From assembly GCF_013240295.1 (NCBI RefSeq), contig NZ_JABETK010000001.1, positions 62,001-126,000 of the forward strand: DNA of 64,000 nucleotides. The letters are read 5' to 3'. This document shows, in pieces, positions 37,361 through 45,919 of the stretch. This DNA is from Neoaquamicrobium sediminum (lineage in GTDB: Bacteria; Pseudomonadota; Alphaproteobacteria; Rhizobiales; Rhizobiaceae). The position numbers were made by a program, and so were the translations under genes. Every line of letters begins with the position of its first letter. Positions within the stretch are counted from its first letter, which is position 1. The notes beneath the pieces are model-generated. The model did not search any database. It saw only the letters and a program-made list of their open reading frames with translations, and had not been told where the DNA came from.

Positions 37361-38607
37361 AGGTCGGGCTCCTTCGTTTGGCGGGCAAGCGCCAGCATGG
37401 CTTCGCGCGAGGGAATCTTGACGCGGCAGCGGTCCTGCGGCGGCGATGCCGTCTCCGCCGCATCGATGCGCTTCCAGTCGTCGTAGCAGACGGCCGCCGT
37501 CCATTGCGGAAAGGCGTGACGGCCGGGCTTTTCAAGCCCGGTATCCGAAGCTTCAAGGTCGGCCAGTATGCGCGCTGCAAGAAGCTGCGCATCTGCGCGA
37601 TTATCTGGGATGGTGCCGCGCGGGCCGCGCCGGAACCAGCCGGTTGCGTAAAGCCCGTCGGCAAGCACGCCCAGCTCAAGTTCGGCCGCACAGCCGACCA
37701 GCTCGTCGCGCGGCAGGCCTGCTGCCGCCTCGAACCCGATGGCCGTGATGAAAGCGCTGCATGGCAGAGACATCGTACCACCATTGGCGTCTTGGAACAC
37801 CGCTTCGCCGACACGTCCGTCCTTGCCTTCCAGCCTGACAGGCGTCAGGCCGAAGCGAAAGGTGACGCGACGGCTTCCGGTTTTGTGGCCGTGTATCGCG
37901 TCCAGCGCTGCGATCTTCTTCGCGCCTTCGTCGTCGTCGCTCACACCGGCGCCGACCACCTCGATCGTGACGCCCTCGAGCTTGGCCAGCTCCTTGATCA
38001 TCACGGCATCGAACTTCGCGTCAGCGGCCGGCGATCGTCCGATGATGTCGATGGTTTCGACCCCCGAGCCCGCCAGCCAATCGGTCGGCACGGGGCCGAG
38101 GTCGGAACCGGCAAGCTCGCCCGGCGTCTTGGCTAGCAGGCGCAGGAGGTCGATGGCGACGTTGCCGTTGCCCATGATGACGACATGCCGTCCGAGTTGC
38201 GGCAGCGGCTCAGCGTCGGGATGCTCGTAGAGCGCGCGCGTCAGGTAGCCGGCGCGATGCACGCCCTCCAGATGCTCGCCCGGAATGCCGAGCGCCCGGT
38301 CTCCGGACAATCCGGCTGCAAGCACCACGGCGTCGTAGGCCTGGCGCAGTTCGTCGAGGGTGACGTCCTCGCCGACAACCACATTGCCGACGAAGCACGC
38401 GCCCTGCCGCTCGAACAGGCGCTCGAACTGCCGGATGACGGCCTTCGTGCCCTGATGATCCGCGGCGACGCCGTAGCGCACCAGCCCGTAGGGCACGGGC
38501 AGCCGGTCCAGTATATCGACGCGCAATTGCGGGTCAGCCTTCAGCAGCGCCTGCGCCAGATAGCAGCCGGACGGTCCGGAGCCGACGATGGCGACCGCGC
38601 GGCTCAT
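37357..38607 (-). CDS. FprA/adrenodoxin-reductase-type NADPH reductase
   Basis: 416-residue FAD/NADPH oxidoreductase of the adrenodoxin reductase/FprA family. FAD site AVAIVGSGPSGCYLAQALL, then PVPYGLVRYGVAADHQGTK (family signature), second site VVIMGNGNVAIDLLRLLAK for NADPH, and late motif GWFRRGPRGTIPDNRADAQ. This family reduces ferredoxins and flavodoxins for P450 or similar oxygenases. It overlaps the aldehyde dehydrogenase gene before and the flavodoxin gene after by 4 bases each, so the pair reductase-flavodoxin is a unit inside the Rieske operon. Confidence 0.93.
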   Translation of the reverse strand: MSRAVAIVGSGPSGCYLAQALLKADPQLRVDILDRLPVPYGLVRYGVAADHQGTKAVIRQFERLFERQGACFVGNVVVGEDVTLDELRQAYDAVVLAAGLSGDRALGIPGEHLEGVHRAGYLTRALYEHPDAEPLPQLGRHVVIMGNGNVAIDLLRLLAKTPGELAGSDLGPVPTDWLAGSGVETIDIIGRSPAADAKFDAVMIKELAKLEGVTIEVVGAGVSDDDEGAKKIAALDAIHGHKTGSRRVTFRFGLTPVRLEGKDGRVGEAVFQDANGGTMSLPCSAFITAIGFEAAAGLPRDELVGCAAELELGVLADGLYATGWFRRGPRGTIPDNRADAQLLAARILADLEASDTGLEKPGRHAFPQWTAAVCYDDWKRIDAAETASPPQDRCRVKIPSREAMLALARQTKEPDL

Positions 38608-40097
38608 GATGCGCGCACCGTCGCCGCAGCCCAGGGATGCGGCGCGCCGGACAGGTCGGTGTAGAATGATTTCTGAGCCATATAGGCCCTGATGCCGTCG
38701 CGACCCTTCTCGCGGCCCATGCCGCTTTCCTTTTCGCCGCCGAAGGGAGTCGAGATAGAGAACTGCTTGTAGGTATTGACCCAGACAGTGCCCGACCGGA
38801 TGGCCTTGCCGACCCGCCAGCTCTTCGGGAAGTCCCGTGTCCAGATACCGCAGGCGAGCCCGTAGTCGTTGTCGTTCGACTGCGGGATCACGTCCGCCTC
38901 GTCATCGAAAGGCAGCACCACGAGGACAGGCCCGAACACTTCTTCGCGACAGATGCGTGCCCCGTTATCGACACCGGCAAGGATCGTGGGAAGATAATAG
39001 GCGCCCTTCTCGTAGGCCGTGCCCTCGGGCGCGCCACCGCCCGCGAGAAGCTCCGCACCTTCTTCCCGCGCGCGCCGCACATGGTCGGCGACGCTGTCGC
39101 GATGGTCGAAGTGGACCAGCGGCGCGACCTGTGTATCGGCCTCGAAAGGATGCCCGACCTTGAGCCGCTTCGTCGCTTCCACCAGCCGCTCGACGAACTG
39201 CGTGTAGATCGGCCGTTCGACGAACAGGCGGGCGCCGGCGATGCAGCTCTGCCCCGTCGACGAAAAGATGCCGAACAGCACGCCGGCCAGCGCCTGCTCG
39301 ATATCGGCATCGGCAAAGACGATCGTGGGCGACTTGCCGCCGAGTTCCAGCGACACCGGCATCAGCTTCTGCGCGGCCTTCAGCGCAAGCGCCCTGCCGG
39401 TCTCTGTGCCGCCGGTGAAGCTGATCTTGGCGATGTCCGGGTGCTCGACCAGAAGATTGCCAATCTCGCGGCCGGACCCAGGCAGGACGGAGAACAATCC
39501 CTTCGGCAGGCCGGATGCCTCGACGATGCGAGCCAGTTCCAGGGAGACGAGCGGCGACCACGAGGCGGGTTTCAGCAGCACGGCATTGCCTGCGGCAAGC
39601 GCTGGCGCGGCCTTCTGCGCATCGGATGCGATGGGCGAGTTCCACGGCGTGATTGCGCCCACCAGACCCAATGGCTCGTGCACGGACATGGTCAGGGCGT
39701 CGCCGCGCTGCGCCGTCAGCGCTTCGTCCGAGGTTTCGAGCACCGCGCCGAAATAGCGGAAGGTGCCTGCGGCGGAAGCGGCGAGCGCGCTCGTTTCGCG
39801 CAAGGTCTTGCCGGTATCGCGGCTCTGGATATGGGCGATGCGCTGCGCATTGGCCTCGATGCCGTCGGCAATCGCATAGAGAAAGCGCGCGCGCTCATGC
39901 GGCTTGAGATTGCGCCATGCCGGATCGGCCTGTGCCCGCTTCGCGCGTTCGATCGAGCGCTCACCGTCTGCAACCGATGCACCGCGCAAAACCCTGTTGA
40001 CGCTGCCGTCAGCAGGGAAGATCGAGACGATCTCGGCGCCTGTGCCCTCTTCCCATTCGCCGCCGACGAAAAGCTTGTTCTGCGGAAGTTCTATCAT
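38604..40097 (-). CDS. Aldehyde dehydrogenase (NAD(P)-dependent)
   Basis: 497-residue ALDH superfamily enzyme. The catalytic Cys lies in STGQSCIAGARLF, the catalytic Glu in LELGGKSPTIVFADAD, and the NAD pattern ITPWNSPIAS and SFTGGTETGRAL are seen. It is intact over its length. Start ATG 40097 gives MIELPQNKLFVGG, the normal ALDH N-terminus. It lies after the aspartate dehydrogenase-like gene, 13 bases away, and overlaps the reductase gene by 4. It probably oxidises an aldehyde formed by the neighbouring TPP enzyme; substrate unknown. Confidence 0.93.
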   Translation of the reverse strand: MIELPQNKLFVGGEWEEGTGAEIVSIFPADGSVNRVLRGASVADGERSIERAKRAQADPAWRNLKPHERARFLYAIADGIEANAQRIAHIQSRDTGKTLRETSALAASAAGTFRYFGAVLETSDEALTAQRGDALTMSVHEPLGLVGAITPWNSPIASDAQKAAPALAAGNAVLLKPASWSPLVSLELARIVEASGLPKGLFSVLPGSGREIGNLLVEHPDIAKISFTGGTETGRALALKAAQKLMPVSLELGGKSPTIVFADADIEQALAGVLFGIFSSTGQSCIAGARLFVERPIYTQFVERLVEATKRLKVGHPFEADTQVAPLVHFDHRDSVADHVRRAREEGAELLAGGGAPEGTAYEKGAYYLPTILAGVDNGARICREEVFGPVLVVLPFDDEADVIPQSNDNDYGLACGIWTRDFPKSWRVGKAIRSGTVWVNTYKQFSISTPFGGEKESGMGREKGRDGIRAYMAQKSFYTDLSGAPHPWAAATVRAS

Positions 40098-40110
40098 CTC
40101 TGGCTCCACC

Positions 40111-40935
40111 TCAGATCGACACGGGGCCGATGCGGTTGCGGATTTCCCGCAGCACGCTGTAGACCGTGGACACGGACGTCTTGGCGTTGGCTGCGGACGG
40201 AAGGTTCTCGATACGCATCGTGTACTTCGCCAGCGGCGAGACGACTGAGTATTCATGCACGTTGCCGGGCGCGGCGGGGTCAGCAATCAGTTCGACATGC
40301 GTTGCTTCGAAGCCGGCGCCGGCGAGCGCCAGCGTTGCGGCGACATTGGCGTTCTTCGGGTAGGCGCGCGCCGCCTCGCGCGCAGTGCCGGTAAAGAACG
40401 TTTTGGGTTCCCGCAACGCGCCGAGATTGATCAGGGCTTCGGCCGGCGTTCCGCTCCAGGCGAGTGGCGGCTTCGAGCCGCGATAACGCACCTCGAGACC
40501 ACCGGCCTTTCCTATTGCCGCGAGAAGGTCGATGCCGCCGACCGCGCCCGCCGGCAGGATCAGTCGTGCCTTGCCTTCGGCCGCAGCCGTGCGCAGTTCC
40601 AGTTCTAGAGGGGCGTCTGCGAGCGCGCCGATCGAAACGATCACCACGTCCGTTCCCGCTCGAAGGACAGGCGGCACATGCGCCACGACTGCGGCGTGCC
40701 CCGCGCATTCGACCACCATGTCCGGCCGGTCTGCGAGCAACGCCTGAACATCGGTGACGACTGCGGTTTCGCGCGCAGCGCCCGCAAACTCGCCCGCCAG
40801 CCGCGCTGATGCTTCGTCGGCGGAATCGGGCAGGCACAGCACCGTCAGCCGCTCAAGCGGCGCGTCGGGCATGCCGGCCAACTGGCCGAGCAGCGTGACG
40901 GCGATGTTGCCGAAGCCGATCAGTCCCAGCCGCAT
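40111..40935 (-). CDS. nadX: L-aspartate dehydrogenase-like protein
   Basis: 274-residue NAD(P)-binding protein of the aspartate dehydrogenase family (NadX fold). N-terminal nucleotide site RLGLIGFGNIA, VVECAGHAAV, the family motif LPAGAVGGIDLLAAI, KNANVAATLALAGAGFEATHVELIADP and the His in GNVHEYSV. ATG 40935 is chosen; GTG 40947 overlaps the TPP gene end. In most rhizobia NadX feeds NAD synthesis, but here it sits in the middle of a catabolic operon, so it may act on an amino acid or imine intermediate of the pathway. The symbol is by homology only. Confidence 0.87.
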   Translation of the reverse strand: MRLGLIGFGNIAVTLLGQLAGMPDAPLERLTVLCLPDSADEASARLAGEFAGAARETAVVTDVQALLADRPDMVVECAGHAAVVAHVPPVLRAGTDVVIVSIGALADAPLELELRTAAAEGKARLILPAGAVGGIDLLAAIGKAGGLEVRYRGSKPPLAWSGTPAEALINLGALREPKTFFTGTAREAARAYPKNANVAATLALAGAGFEATHVELIADPAAPGNVHEYSVVSPLAKYTMRIENLPSAANAKTSVSTVYSVLREIRNRIGPVSI

Positions 40936-40939
40936 CGGC

Positions 40940-42613
40940 TCACCCACCGTTTCCGGCTGCGCCGGCGGGAGGCCCGGCGAACGCTTCGTTGAACGGCCCG
41001 ATCGTACACATGTCGATCTCGATCAGGCGCGGGCCTTCAGCGGCCAGCGCCTCGTCGAGGAGCGCGGGGAAATCCGCAACGTCGCGCACCAGCGTGTGTG
41101 GCATGCCGATCGAGCCGCAGAAGGCAGCAAAGTCGGGGGTCGCGAGCGCCGAATAGTGCCGGCGGTTGCCATATTGCGCATCCTGGATGTTCTGGATCAC
41201 GCCGTAGGCCTTGTCGTTCATCAGCAGGTACACCAGCGGCGCGTTCTCTTCGACGGCGGTGATCATCTCGGCAAGGCCCAGCATCGTGCCGCCGTCGCCC
41301 AGCAGCGTGACCGCCTTCGCCCCTTTCGATCCAAGTGCGGCGCCGACGCCCATGGCCACGCCCTGCCCGATGCCGCCGCCCAGCGCATGAACGCCGAGAT
41401 TGGGTCCCGCGATGCGGACATAGCGATTGCCGAAGGTCGAGTTCGAGATGGTGACATCGCGCACCCACGGATGGCCGCCGGCGAAGATGCGGTCAGCCAA
41501 GGTATCGGCGACGACACGATATGGCCCAAGGACATCGCGCATCCTGCCTTCGGCCTGAGCCCGCGTGCGGGCGATGTCGAAGGACAGATTCGTGTCCGTA
41601 TCCAGCGTATCGGGCAGCCTTTCGAGCAGGCGCGATAGCGTGTCGGCGGCATCGCCGTGCGCGAACACCTCGACGGGATAGTTGCGCCCGCCCTGAGCCG
41701 CATCGGCATCGATCTGCACCAGCGGTCGCGGCAGCGGCAACTTGTTGTTGCGGGTCTCGTTGCCACGCAGGCGCGAGCCGACGACGATCATCAGGTCGCA
41801 GCTCTTGTAGAGCTCGACCGCCTCCGGCGTCATGTTGAAGGCGCCGAGCGTCGCGGGCTCAGCCTCCGAAACGGTAGCGCGGCCGTTGGTCGACGTGACC
41901 ACGCCGAAGCCGCGCCGCATCAACTCGGTCGCCTCGCGCGACGCGCCGACCGCGCCGCCGCCGAGCCACAGCAAGGGACGCCTGGACGCCTTCACCATCT
42001 CCGCGATCTCGTCGATGACGGTATCGGGTGCTACCGGGCGCGTGGGCTGCGGGCGGTGGATGCGTTCGGTGGAACGGGCAGGCTTGCGCTGCACGTCGAC
42101 CGGGATCTCCAGGCTCACCGGCCCCGTCGGGGCGGAAAGAGCAGCCGAGACGGCGGCGGTCAGCACGCCGATGGCGCCGTTGGCATCCCACATGCGGAAC
42201 ACCGCCTTGGAGACGCCACGCAGCATTTCGGGCTGGCGCGGCACATCGTGGATTGCCGCGCGGTCGCGGTCGGCGAATTCGAGATCGACCTGCGTGGTGA
42301 TGTGCAGCACCGGTGAACCAGCGGTCAGTGCCTCGGCCTGTGCGCCGGCGGCATTGCCGGCAGCCGTGCCGGTGGACGTCAGGCAGACGCCCAGCTCACC
42401 GGAAACGCGCGCATAGGCATCTGCCATGTTCATCGCGCCCGCCTCGCCGCGCGACGGCACGAAACGGATGCGGTCCTGGCGGGCGATGGCGTCGAGGATC
42501 GGCATGTTGTGGATCGAGATCACGCCGAAAACCGTGGTGACGCCGATCTCGGCGAGATAGCGGGCGATGAAGTCGCCGACCGTCTCCGAAGCTGCAATGG
42601 TTTCGAGTTTCAT
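40940..42613 (-). CDS. Thiamine pyrophosphate-dependent enzyme (2-oxoacid decarboxylase/ALS-like)
   Basis: 557-residue TPP enzyme of the acetolactate synthase/benzoylformate decarboxylase superfamily with three domains. The N-terminal pyrimidine domain has the cofactor Glu in SRGEAGAMNMADAYARVSG, the middle domain is the Rossmann-like FAD/TPP-spacer (LWLGGGAVGASREATELM), and the C-terminal domain has the TPP/Mg motif GDGGTMLGLAEMITAVEENAPLVYLLMND. FAD-binding and valine regulation features of AHAS are not clear. It lies between an SDR and the nadX-like gene and may decarboxylate a 2-oxo acid from ring cleavage. Confidence 0.9.
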   Translation of the reverse strand: MKLETIAASETVGDFIARYLAEIGVTTVFGVISIHNMPILDAIARQDRIRFVPSRGEAGAMNMADAYARVSGELGVCLTSTGTAAGNAAGAQAEALTAGSPVLHITTQVDLEFADRDRAAIHDVPRQPEMLRGVSKAVFRMWDANGAIGVLTAAVSAALSAPTGPVSLEIPVDVQRKPARSTERIHRPQPTRPVAPDTVIDEIAEMVKASRRPLLWLGGGAVGASREATELMRRGFGVVTSTNGRATVSEAEPATLGAFNMTPEAVELYKSCDLMIVVGSRLRGNETRNNKLPLPRPLVQIDADAAQGGRNYPVEVFAHGDAADTLSRLLERLPDTLDTDTNLSFDIARTRAQAEGRMRDVLGPYRVVADTLADRIFAGGHPWVRDVTISNSTFGNRYVRIAGPNLGVHALGGGIGQGVAMGVGAALGSKGAKAVTLLGDGGTMLGLAEMITAVEENAPLVYLLMNDKAYGVIQNIQDAQYGNRRHYSALATPDFAAFCGSIGMPHTLVRDVADFPALLDEALAAEGPRLIEIDMCTIGPFNEAFAGPPAGAAGNGG

Positions 42614-42623
42614 CTCGTATCCT

Positions 42624-43415
42624 TCAAATATGACGCGCCAGGCCGCCCGAAACCTCGAGGTGAGCGCCTGTGATGTAGCTTGCTCCCGGCGACCCCAGGA
42701 ATGCGATGGCCGAAGCGGCTTCCGACGGGTCGCCGAGGCGACCGAGCGGAATGCCCTTGTTTTTGGCCAGCGCGCCGTACCATTCGGCCTTGCTCTGGCT
42801 CTGGTCCTCACGCTCGGCGAAGCGGCGCAGCCACTGGCCGGAACCGACCATGCCGATCAGGATCGAGTTGACGCGAATGTCGGGCGCCAGTTCGATCGAC
42901 AGCGACTTGACCAGATTCTGCACCCCGGCGCGGGCCGAGGAAGTGCAGACCATGTGCGGCTCGGGTTGGTAGGCAAGCAGCGAATTGACGACGACGATCG
43001 ACCCCTTCGCCTCGCGCAGCATCGGCAGAAAGGCCCGCACGGGATGGATCTGGCTGAACAGCTTCAGCTCGTATTCGGCGCGCCAGTCGTCGTCGGACGT
43101 GTTGGCGAAGGTCGACTGCCGCCCCTGCCCGGCATTGTTGACCAGCAGATCGCAGCGGCCGAAGCGCTCCTTCACCTGCGCGGCAAAACCGTTGACGGCG
43201 TCGGGATCGAGCACCGAGAACGCGCTGGAAAGCACATTCTCCTTGCCGAAATCACGGATCAGAACCGACGCGACGTCGTTGAGGCGGCTTTCGGTGCGGG
43301 CGCACAGCGCAACTTTTGCCCCCGACTCCAGCAGCGTCTGCACGGTCGCGAGGCCGATGCCCGACGAACCACCGGTGACGACGGCCACCTTGCCGGCATA
43401 ACCATAGTCCATCAC
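42624..43415 (-). CDS. SDR-family protein with altered active site
   Basis: 263-residue SDR fold with an intact NAD(P) site (GGSSGIG near residue 15) and NNAGQG. The usual Tyr-x-x-x-Lys active pair is replaced: where YSASKAG is expected the protein reads TSSARAG (Tyr to Thr, Lys to Arg). Similar TSAARAG-type SDRs occur in other genomes, so this is probably a distinct subfamily and not a random mutation. The product may be a non-dehydrogenase (lyase or binding) SDR. It overlaps the extradiol-type gene by 4 bases and is followed 10 bases later by the TPP gene. Confidence 0.88.
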   Translation of the reverse strand: MMDYGYAGKVAVVTGGSSGIGLATVQTLLESGAKVALCARTESRLNDVASVLIRDFGKENVLSSAFSVLDPDAVNGFAAQVKERFGRCDLLVNNAGQGRQSTFANTSDDDWRAEYELKLFSQIHPVRAFLPMLREAKGSIVVVNSLLAYQPEPHMVCTSSARAGVQNLVKSLSIELAPDIRVNSILIGMVGSGQWLRRFAEREDQSQSKAEWYGALAKNKGIPLGRLGDPSEAASAIAFLGSPGASYITGAHLEVSGGLARHI

Positions 43416-44338
43416 GCGACCTCCTTGCCCGATGCTAGCTCGGGAAAGCCCGGATCAGGCCGCCCCTGCATGACAGCACGCTGCGCCGGCGTAGGCGGTC
43501 CCGCCGTCATCCAGCGGTCCATCGCTTCCGGATTGTCGCGCGGCCACACCTTCGCCTCGTGAGTCGTCTCGTCGATCTGCTGCAGTTCGGAGGTGAACTC
43601 GATGACGAAACCGGACGGCGAGACGAAGTAGGCGAAGGGATTGTTGCCCGGTCCGTGACGGCCAGGCCCCCAGGTCGGTACGTGGCCCTTCTGCTTCATG
43701 CGCCCGATGCCGCGCATGAACTCGTCGATCGACGGCATCTCGAAGGCGACGTGATTGACGCTGGCATAGTTGCCGCGCACCAGCGCGATCGAGTGATGGT
43801 CCGAGTTGCAGCGCAGGAACACCATCTGGTCGGCGGAATAGTCCGACACGCGGAAGTCGAGAACGCGGGAATAAAACTCCTGCACGCCCTCCATGTCCGG
43901 CGTGTTGAGCACCACATGGCTGACCTTGCGGGGCTTTGCCCATTCCGGTTCCTCGTCCAACGACATCGCCTCCGTGCGGAAGCGCAGACGCCGATTGTCG
44001 GGGTCGAGCATCTCGAAGCCGTAGCCGCCGGCGTAATCGTCGAACGGCGCAGGTTCGCCGAGCACGATGCCGCCGCGCTCGATGATCTGCGCGTGGAGCG
44101 CGTGCATGGAGGCGCGATCCGGCATTGCGAAATGCACATATTCGATGCCGAAGACAGGGCCGTCCTTGAGGCCGTACAGGAAAGGCTCGCTGCCGGTGCC
44201 GCGCAACAGCGCGATGCCGTCTTCCTTGTGGGCGAGGCTCAGGCCCCACATGTCCTCGTAGAAGGACAGCGTCTGCGTGATGCCCGGTCCACGCATCATG
44301 ATGCCTCGAAGACTGCCGACGCGAACGGTCTCTGCCAT
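43412..44338 (-). CDS. VOC-family extradiol-type dioxygenase
   Basis: 308-residue protein with two VOC modules of the catechol 2,3-dioxygenase/2,3-dihydroxybiphenyl dioxygenase type. The three metal ligands of the C-terminal module are apparent: His in KVSHVVLNT, His in VNHVAFEM and Glu in GFVIEFTS. The N-terminal module (GPGITQTLSFYEDMWGLSLA) is degenerate, as in the family. It would cleave a catechol-type ring made by the Rieske enzyme and SDR. The start is ATG 44338 (MAETVRVGSLRG), preceded by GGGAGGAGA; upstream frame is not coding. Confidence 0.87.
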   Translation of the reverse strand: MAETVRVGSLRGIMMRGPGITQTLSFYEDMWGLSLAHKEDGIALLRGTGSEPFLYGLKDGPVFGIEYVHFAMPDRASMHALHAQIIERGGIVLGEPAPFDDYAGGYGFEMLDPDNRRLRFRTEAMSLDEEPEWAKPRKVSHVVLNTPDMEGVQEFYSRVLDFRVSDYSADQMVFLRCNSDHHSIALVRGNYASVNHVAFEMPSIDEFMRGIGRMKQKGHVPTWGPGRHGPGNNPFAYFVSPSGFVIEFTSELQQIDETTHEAKVWPRDNPEAMDRWMTAGPPTPAQRAVMQGRPDPGFPELASGKEVA

Positions 44339-44357
44339 GTCTCTTCTCCTCCCGGCT

Positions 44358-45167
44358 CTAGCCGACGGTTTCTGCAAGGGCTGCGAGCGCGCCGGCAAAG
44401 GCGGCTGGAGCCTGCTGATAAAGGGCGTGCCCCGCAGCCGGCACGATTGTGAGCGCGCCGCGCCACGGATCGCGAAGTGCCGCGTGCGCGCGGCGCGCCG
44501 AGTCCGGCGGAGTGACGAGGTCTTCCGCGCCAACGATCACATCCGTCGGCACCTGCAGCCGCTCGGCATCGTCGATGAGGCGACCCGATGCCAGCATGCG
44601 AGCGGCCTGCGGGTAGCCGGGCCTCGTAACGCGCGCCATGCCGTCGCGTACGCGGCGGACGATCTCCTGATTGCTCTCCGGCTGGTAGACGAGCCGCGGC
44701 GCGCGCAAGGCTGCGAACTGGTCCGGCCCGAGCGTTTCGAGGTCGTCGATACGCGCCTGTGCCGCCGCGCTCAAAGCAGCGCCGCGCGGCACACCGTGGC
44801 CGAGCGCCGGCGAACTCAGCAGCAACCGGGCGACGCGTTCGCGGTGCGTGGCGGCAAAGGAAGCCGCCATCAGGCAGCCGAGTGAGTGGCCCGCCAGCAG
44901 CACGCGTTTCAGGTCCAGCCGGTCGAGAAACGCGCGCAGCGCCTCGGCATAATCGAGCGCCAGCGGCCACTGCGCATCTAGGGCGGCTGAACCGCCGTAG
45001 CCCGGTGCGTTCCACGCGATCACGCGCCAGTCGCCCGGGATATGGTCGAGCAACGTCGAAAAGGACGCGGCGTTGGAGCCGACGCCATGCAGCATCACGA
45101 GGACCGGACCGTTGGCACCCGGCCGTTCCAGATATTCGATGTTGCCGTTGATATGCTGTTCGAACAT
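44358..45167 (-). CDS. Alpha/beta-fold hydrolase
   Basis: 269-residue alpha/beta hydrolase. The nucleophile elbow is AGHSLGCLMAA (Ser in GHSLG), the oxyanion region is MLHGVGSNAASF, and the late His is in VPAAGHALYQQAP; an Asp in VGAEDLVTPP completes a triad. Size and motifs match MhpC/BphD-like carbon-carbon bond hydrolases that act on meta-cleavage products, which fits its place next to the extradiol-type gene. ATG 45167 is the start; GTG 45170 is equivalent. 10 bases after the SDR gene. Confidence 0.9.
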   Translation of the reverse strand: MFEQHINGNIEYLERPGANGPVLVMLHGVGSNAASFSTLLDHIPGDWRVIAWNAPGYGGSAALDAQWPLALDYAEALRAFLDRLDLKRVLLAGHSLGCLMAASFAATHRERVARLLLSSPALGHGVPRGAALSAAAQARIDDLETLGPDQFAALRAPRLVYQPESNQEIVRRVRDGMARVTRPGYPQAARMLASGRLIDDAERLQVPTDVIVGAEDLVTPPDSARRAHAALRDPWRGALTIVPAAGHALYQQAPAAFAGALAALAETVG

Positions 45168-45177
45168 CACTGCCGCC

Positions 45178-45919
45178 TCAATTGAACACGAAGCCGTTGT
45201 TGACCGGCAGCACCTGCCCCGTCAGCGAAAGTGCGCCAGCGGAAAGCAGGAAGGAGACAACGTCGGTGATCTCGCCGGGCGCCTGAGGCCCTGGAACCGC
45301 CCTGCCCTCGGCGTAAAGCCGGTGGCGCGCCTCGGGCACGTAGTCGGTGGACTCCGTCGTCAGGATGCCAGGCGCCACCGCGGTGACCCCGATCCGGTCG
45401 GGGCCCAACTCGCGAGCGAACGAGCGCGTCATGGCCATGACAGCGCCCTTGCTGGCGACATAGGACATCAGGCGCGGCGCGCCCCACAGTGCGGTGTCGG
45501 ACGCGACATTGATTGACGATGCGACCGGAACCGGAAGCCTTGAGCGCGGGCGTGGCGGCGCGGGTCATGAGCCAGGTGCCACGCACATTGACAGTCATCA
45601 CCCGGTCCCAGCTATCGATCGCGATTTCGTCGTAAGGGATGCCGCCGATGCCGGTCGCGATGGCGCCATTGTTGACGAGCCCGTGCAGCACACCATTCCC
45701 CTCTCGCGCGAGATACGCGCCGACCGCTTCGATCGAAGCCGGATCGCCGAGATCCACGGGCAGGAAGCGCGCGCCGAGGTCCTGAGCAACCGCACGGCCT
45801 TCGTCCTCCGCGATGTCGGCGAGCAGGAGGTCAGCCCCCTTTGCCGCCAGGCTGCGGGCGATCTCCACCCCCAGCCCGCGCGCAGCGCCCGTGACGAGTA
45901 TGGTGCGTCCGTCGAGCAT
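45178..45919 (-). pseudogene. Short-chain dehydrogenase/reductase, frameshifted
   Basis: About 246 residues when joined. N-terminal site LVTGAARGLGVEIA, NNGAIATG, SGSGRIVN; after the break ASDTALWGAPRLMSYVASKGAV (Tyr and Lys present), PGILTTESTDYVPE, and the end GQVLPVNNGFVFN. The break lies at 45508-45515 where the coding strand reads AATCAATG; a 4-base tandem repeat (CAAT twice) is one explanation, removal of one copy giving IVNVASDTALW. It overlaps the Rieske gene by 1 base. In context it could be the cis-diol dehydrogenase that follows the oxygenase, which is inference. Confidence 0.82.

Noticed and set aside
45508..45515. Programmed frameshifting in the SDR gene
   Set aside because: No slippery heptamer with a downstream structure; a small repeat indel is simpler.
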